From: Phycisphaerae bacterium
GTDB lineage: Bacteria; Planctomycetota; Phycisphaerae; UBA1845; Fen-1342
Direction of reading: 5' to 3'
NCBI GenBank assembly: GCA_030428945.1
Contig: JAUIEC010000003.1
Location: 124,001 to 188,000, forward strand
DNA length: 64,000 nt
The position numbers and the translations under genes were made by a program. Under the pieces are notes generated by a model. The model was not told the origin of the DNA. It did no database searches and saw only the letters and a program-made list of their open reading frames with translations. Positions within the stretch are counted from its first letter, which is position 1. Every line of letters starts with the position of its first letter. Below, piece after piece: positions 61,603 through 64,000 of the stretch.

Positions 61603-64000
61603 ATGATGGAACTGGCGAATCCATCCTGGCTTGGGCTGCTCTGGATCGCGCCGGGGCTCTTCGTGCTGCTTCTGAGCCGGCGCGGGCGTTGGCCGCTTCG
61701 GGTGGGTACGGCCCTGATCAGGGCGGGCGTTGCCGGCTTGCTCGTTCTGGCCGTGTTGCGTCCGACGCTGCAGACGATACGCAACGAGGAATCACGCCCG
61801 AGCGTGGTCGTGCTCCGGGACATCAGCCGCAGTGTTCGTTCCGACGCGGATCGGGCCATTCGAGTCGAGACTGAGTTCGTTCAGGAACTGGAGGACGTGA
61901 GCGAGGTTGAGTTTGGTGTCTTCGGAGTGGTGCCGAGGTCGGGTTGGGAAACGGTCGAGGGGGATGATCAACAGACTGGAATCAGGGCCGCGATCGAGTG
62001 GGCCGCAACGCGCGAACTGGAGTCCGGGCCACGTCACATCATTCTGATTACGGACGGGCACGCGACGGATGACGGACACGTCCTTGCGGCCGCACGGGCG
62101 CAACGCGAGGGCGCGCGCGTTCACGCGGTTTCCGTCGGGATTCGCGAGCCAGTGCAGCCGCGCATCGTTGGTGTCGTTCCGCCAACCGGCCCGCGGGTTG
62201 GACAAACGGCTTTGCTGCGTGTCCATGTACAGGGAGACGCCGAGGCCCGTCTGTCGCTCGGTCTTGAGACCGATGATCGCTTGGTTGCCGCGACCCCCGT
62301 ATCCCTGCGTGGTGAGGCGGAGGTTGGAGTGTCGTTCGTCCCGCGACAACGCGGCCGTAACGGTCTGCGCCTTGTCCTCCGGGACGGGCAGCGTGCCCTG
62401 GATGTCGCGGAGATCGCATTCTCGGTCGATGGTCCGCCGCAGCTTCTGTTGTGTGACCCCGACCCGGGCGCATTGCCTTCGTTGCAGAGAGTCCTTCGAG
62501 ATCAGGGCCTTGAAGTCCAGTTTGCAACCCCCGATCAGCTTGCCGAAAAAACACGGGACCTCAGCCTGTACGACGCGGTCGTGGTGAGTGATCTGCCGCA
62601 GCCCCCCGGCGACGACGCTTTTGAGGCATTTGCGCAGTTTGTTCGTCGAGGCGGCGGGCTGCTGTTCATTGGCGGGACACGCGTGGCGACGAAAGACTGG
62701 AGCGGTTCCAGCTTTGAAGACCTGCTTCCGGTCCGGATCGGCAAGGACAACGTCGAGCAGCCGGTGCCACAACAGCCGGTGCACGTGTGCTTCGTCCTCG
62801 ATGTTTCAGGAAGCATGGCCGATCCTCTTGGTTCCGGAGGTGCATCCAAGTTCTCGATGATGAGAGAGGCGGTCCGGCGCAGTCTGGGCATCCTGCCGCG
62901 CAACGCACTGGTGACGCTGATTGTCTTTCACGGAACGCACAGCGTCGTCCTGGAGCGAACGCCCGTGACGGACACGAGGGTGCTCGCCCAGGCCGTGGAT
63001 CGCATGGGTGTCGGCGGGGGGACAAAGATCGTTCCCGCAATGAGCGCCGCGGTCGTTGCACTGCAGGCCGAACAGGACGCCAAGCGATTCATGATCGTTC
63101 TGTCCGATGGACAATCCCAACCGAACCCGACGATAGAGATGTGCAAGTGGATCAATGACGCCGACATCGCGCTGACCACGATTGCGGTCGGAACGGACAG
63201 CAACGTCCGCCTGATGAAGTGGCTGGCGGAACAGACGTCGGGCGTCTTTCATCATTGCACGGATGCAGCCACGATTCCCCGCATCTTCATTCGCGAGTCG
63301 GAGGCCATCAAGACGCTCGCTGAGGTGAAACGAATCAGGGTGATTCCGCGTCTGGGGCCGGCCGCGTACTGGCTGGGAGGAATTGGTGGCCGGACGTGGC
63401 CTCCGCTCGCGTCGGCGCTCCCGTTCGAGGACCGGAAGTCGCCTGCGGTCGAGATCCCGTTGCTGACCGATTCGGGCGCCCCGCTGCTGGCCACCTGGCG
63501 CGTCGGGCTGGGGCATGTCGCCGCGTTCGCGTCCGATGCGAAGGCCGTCTGGGCGCGCCGCTGGGTTGAATGGCCGGAGTTCCAGCGGTTCTGGAGTCGG
63601 GTCGTCAGCAGCGTCATCCCGGAACAGCGTGATGCCAGCGCGCGACTCGATATTCGACGGCAGGGAGACCGTCTCGTCCTGCTGGCGGACGTAACGGATG
63701 CGGTGGGCGACCGGATGTCTGGCGCCGTTCTTTCGGCCGTCGCCTCGACGCGGTCCCGTGACCGGGCTTTGTCCTGGGAGAGGCTTCCCAGCGGGATCTT
63801 TCGGGCAACGACCAGGCTGTCGAGCCAGGAGCCCACGAAGCTGACGATTGTCGTTGAAACGTCCGCCGGCGAATTGATCACCGAACAGGAGCTTGCTTTT
63901 GCGCCGGGCTCCGCGGAGATGCAGCGGCTTGGCCCCGACCTGGCCGGGCTTCGGTCATTGGTTTCTGCGGGCGGTGGAACCTTGAACGCAACGCCCGCAG
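61603..64000 (+). CDS. Membrane protein with two vWA domains and an amidotransferase-like domain (3' end cut by window)
   Basis: At least 799 aa; the frame is open to the window end. Two N-terminal helices (SWLGLLWIAPGLFVLLL; GTALIRAGVAGLLVLAVL) resemble BatA/BatB. A first vWA-like domain has DISRS (73-77) and LITDGHATDDG. Residues about 275-395 (LLCDPDPGALPSL, YDAVVVSDLP, FVRRGGGLLFIGG) match the class-I amidotransferase-like fold of planctomycete vWA proteins. A second, complete vWA follows with DVSGSM (400-405), GGGTKIVPA and VLSDGQS. Start is three bases after the BatA-like gene (ATG 61603 or 61606). The last partner of the MoxR cluster in view. Confidence 0.88.
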   Translation, partial: MMELANPSWLGLLWIAPGLFVLLLSRRGRWPLRVGTALIRAGVAGLLVLAVLRPTLQTIRNEESRPSVVVLRDISRSVRSDADRAIRVETEFVQELEDVSEVEFGVFGVVPRSGWETVEGDDQQTGIRAAIEWAATRELESGPRHIILITDGHATDDGHVLAAARAQREGARVHAVSVGIREPVQPRIVGVVPPTGPRVGQTALLRVHVQGDAEARLSLGLETDDRLVAATPVSLRGEAEVGVSFVPRQRGRNGLRLVLRDGQRALDVAEIAFSVDGPPQLLLCDPDPGALPSLQRVLRDQGLEVQFATPDQLAEKTRDLSLYDAVVVSDLPQPPGDDAFEAFAQFVRRGGGLLFIGGTRVATKDWSGSSFEDLLPVRIGKDNVEQPVPQQPVHVCFVLDVSGSMADPLGSGGASKFSMMREAVRRSLGILPRNALVTLIVFHGTHSVVLERTPVTDTRVLAQAVDRMGVGGGTKIVPAMSAAVVALQAEQDAKRFMIVLSDGQSQPNPTIEMCKWINDADIALTTIAVGTDSNVRLMKWLAEQTSGVFHHCTDAATIPRIFIRESEAIKTLAEVKRIRVIPRLGPAAYWLGGIGGRTWPPLASALPFEDRKSPAVEIPLLTDSGAPLLATWRVGLGHVAAFASDAKAVWARRWVEWPEFQRFWSRVVSSVIPEQRDASARLDIRRQGDRLVLLADVTDAVGDRMSGAVLSAVASTRSRDRALSWERLPSGIFRATTRLSSQEPTKLTIVVETSAGELITEQELAFAPGSAEMQRLGPDLAGLRSLVSAGGGTLNATPA

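Overview
The window reads as chromosomal DNA of a high-GC Gram-negative bacterium, most likely a planctomycete (Phycisphaerae-like). The basis is a PEP-CTERM protein, long eukaryote-like Ser/Thr kinases, an ECF sigma factor with a Cys-rich C-terminal extension, many secreted or lipid-anchored Asp/Gly-rich proteins, a Kdo cytidylyltransferase, and dispersed palindromic repeats whose translations (HGRDARAT-like, FPVPCSLFP-like) recur in planctomycete hypothetical proteins. The phylum is inferred from protein families; no rRNA or tRNA gene was seen.

Layout. 0-4.3 kb (+): a TadZ/CpaE-like ATPase, a short alanine racemase, then a DUF2092-type periplasmic protein and a Tyr-rich exported protein as a pair. 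4.4-8.4 kb (-): a compact operon tpiA-secG-yicC-tatD-nucleotide-sugar epimerase. 8.6-14.5 kb: a 3D-domain exported protein, a GAF-SpoIIE phosphatase, a PEP-CTERM protein and a HEAT-repeat protein. 14.5-19.4 kb (-): a signalling operon FHA/TPR protein -> Ser/Thr kinase -> ECF sigma factor. 19.6-22.3 kb: two tiny ORFs and a CHASE2-type Ser/Thr kinase. 22.4-23.0 kb: a palindromic tandem array. 23.0-25.6 kb (-): kdsB-pyrG with a 4-base overlap (CTP supply and CTP use). 25.8-28.7 kb (+): three secreted Cys-anchored proteins. 29.0-32.4 kb (-): a subtilisin-like protease with an acidic tail. 32.6-35.5 kb: a second repeat element, an EF-G paralogue and an unusual upstream leader with a perfect Shine-Dalgarno sequence and a strong terminator. 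35.7-48.5 kb: a metalloprotease, cupin, two alpha/beta hydrolases, a small Cys-anchored protein, an SH3 protein, an ATP-grasp enzyme, a CoA-transferase/GNAT fusion and a metallophosphoesterase/beta-propeller protein.

The most interesting region is 48.7-64.0 kb. One divergently transcribed exported zinc-ribbon protein faces a tightly packed nine-gene operon: membrane TPR/PDZ protein, membrane GTPase, membrane protein with a GAP1-like N-terminal domain, membrane trypsin-like protease, Gly/Ser/Cys-rich lipoprotein, MoxR AAA+ ATPase, DUF58, BatA-like vWA protein, and a second vWA/amidotransferase-like protein that runs off the window. Five junctions are ATGA overlaps and the others are 2-12 bases apart, so this is one functional unit. 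The parts list (GTPase with GTPase-associated protein, protease, MoxR-vWA couple) matches the logic of the NTP-dependent conflict systems described by Kaur, Burroughs, Iyer and Aravind (2020), but this exact composition is not one I recognise. The two divergent promoters carry the same -10 hexamer and both have 17-base spacers.

A second theme is short tandem repeats of 7 or 8 bases starting at, or within a few bases of, the stop codon of at least five genes, twice joined to GC-rich palindromes.
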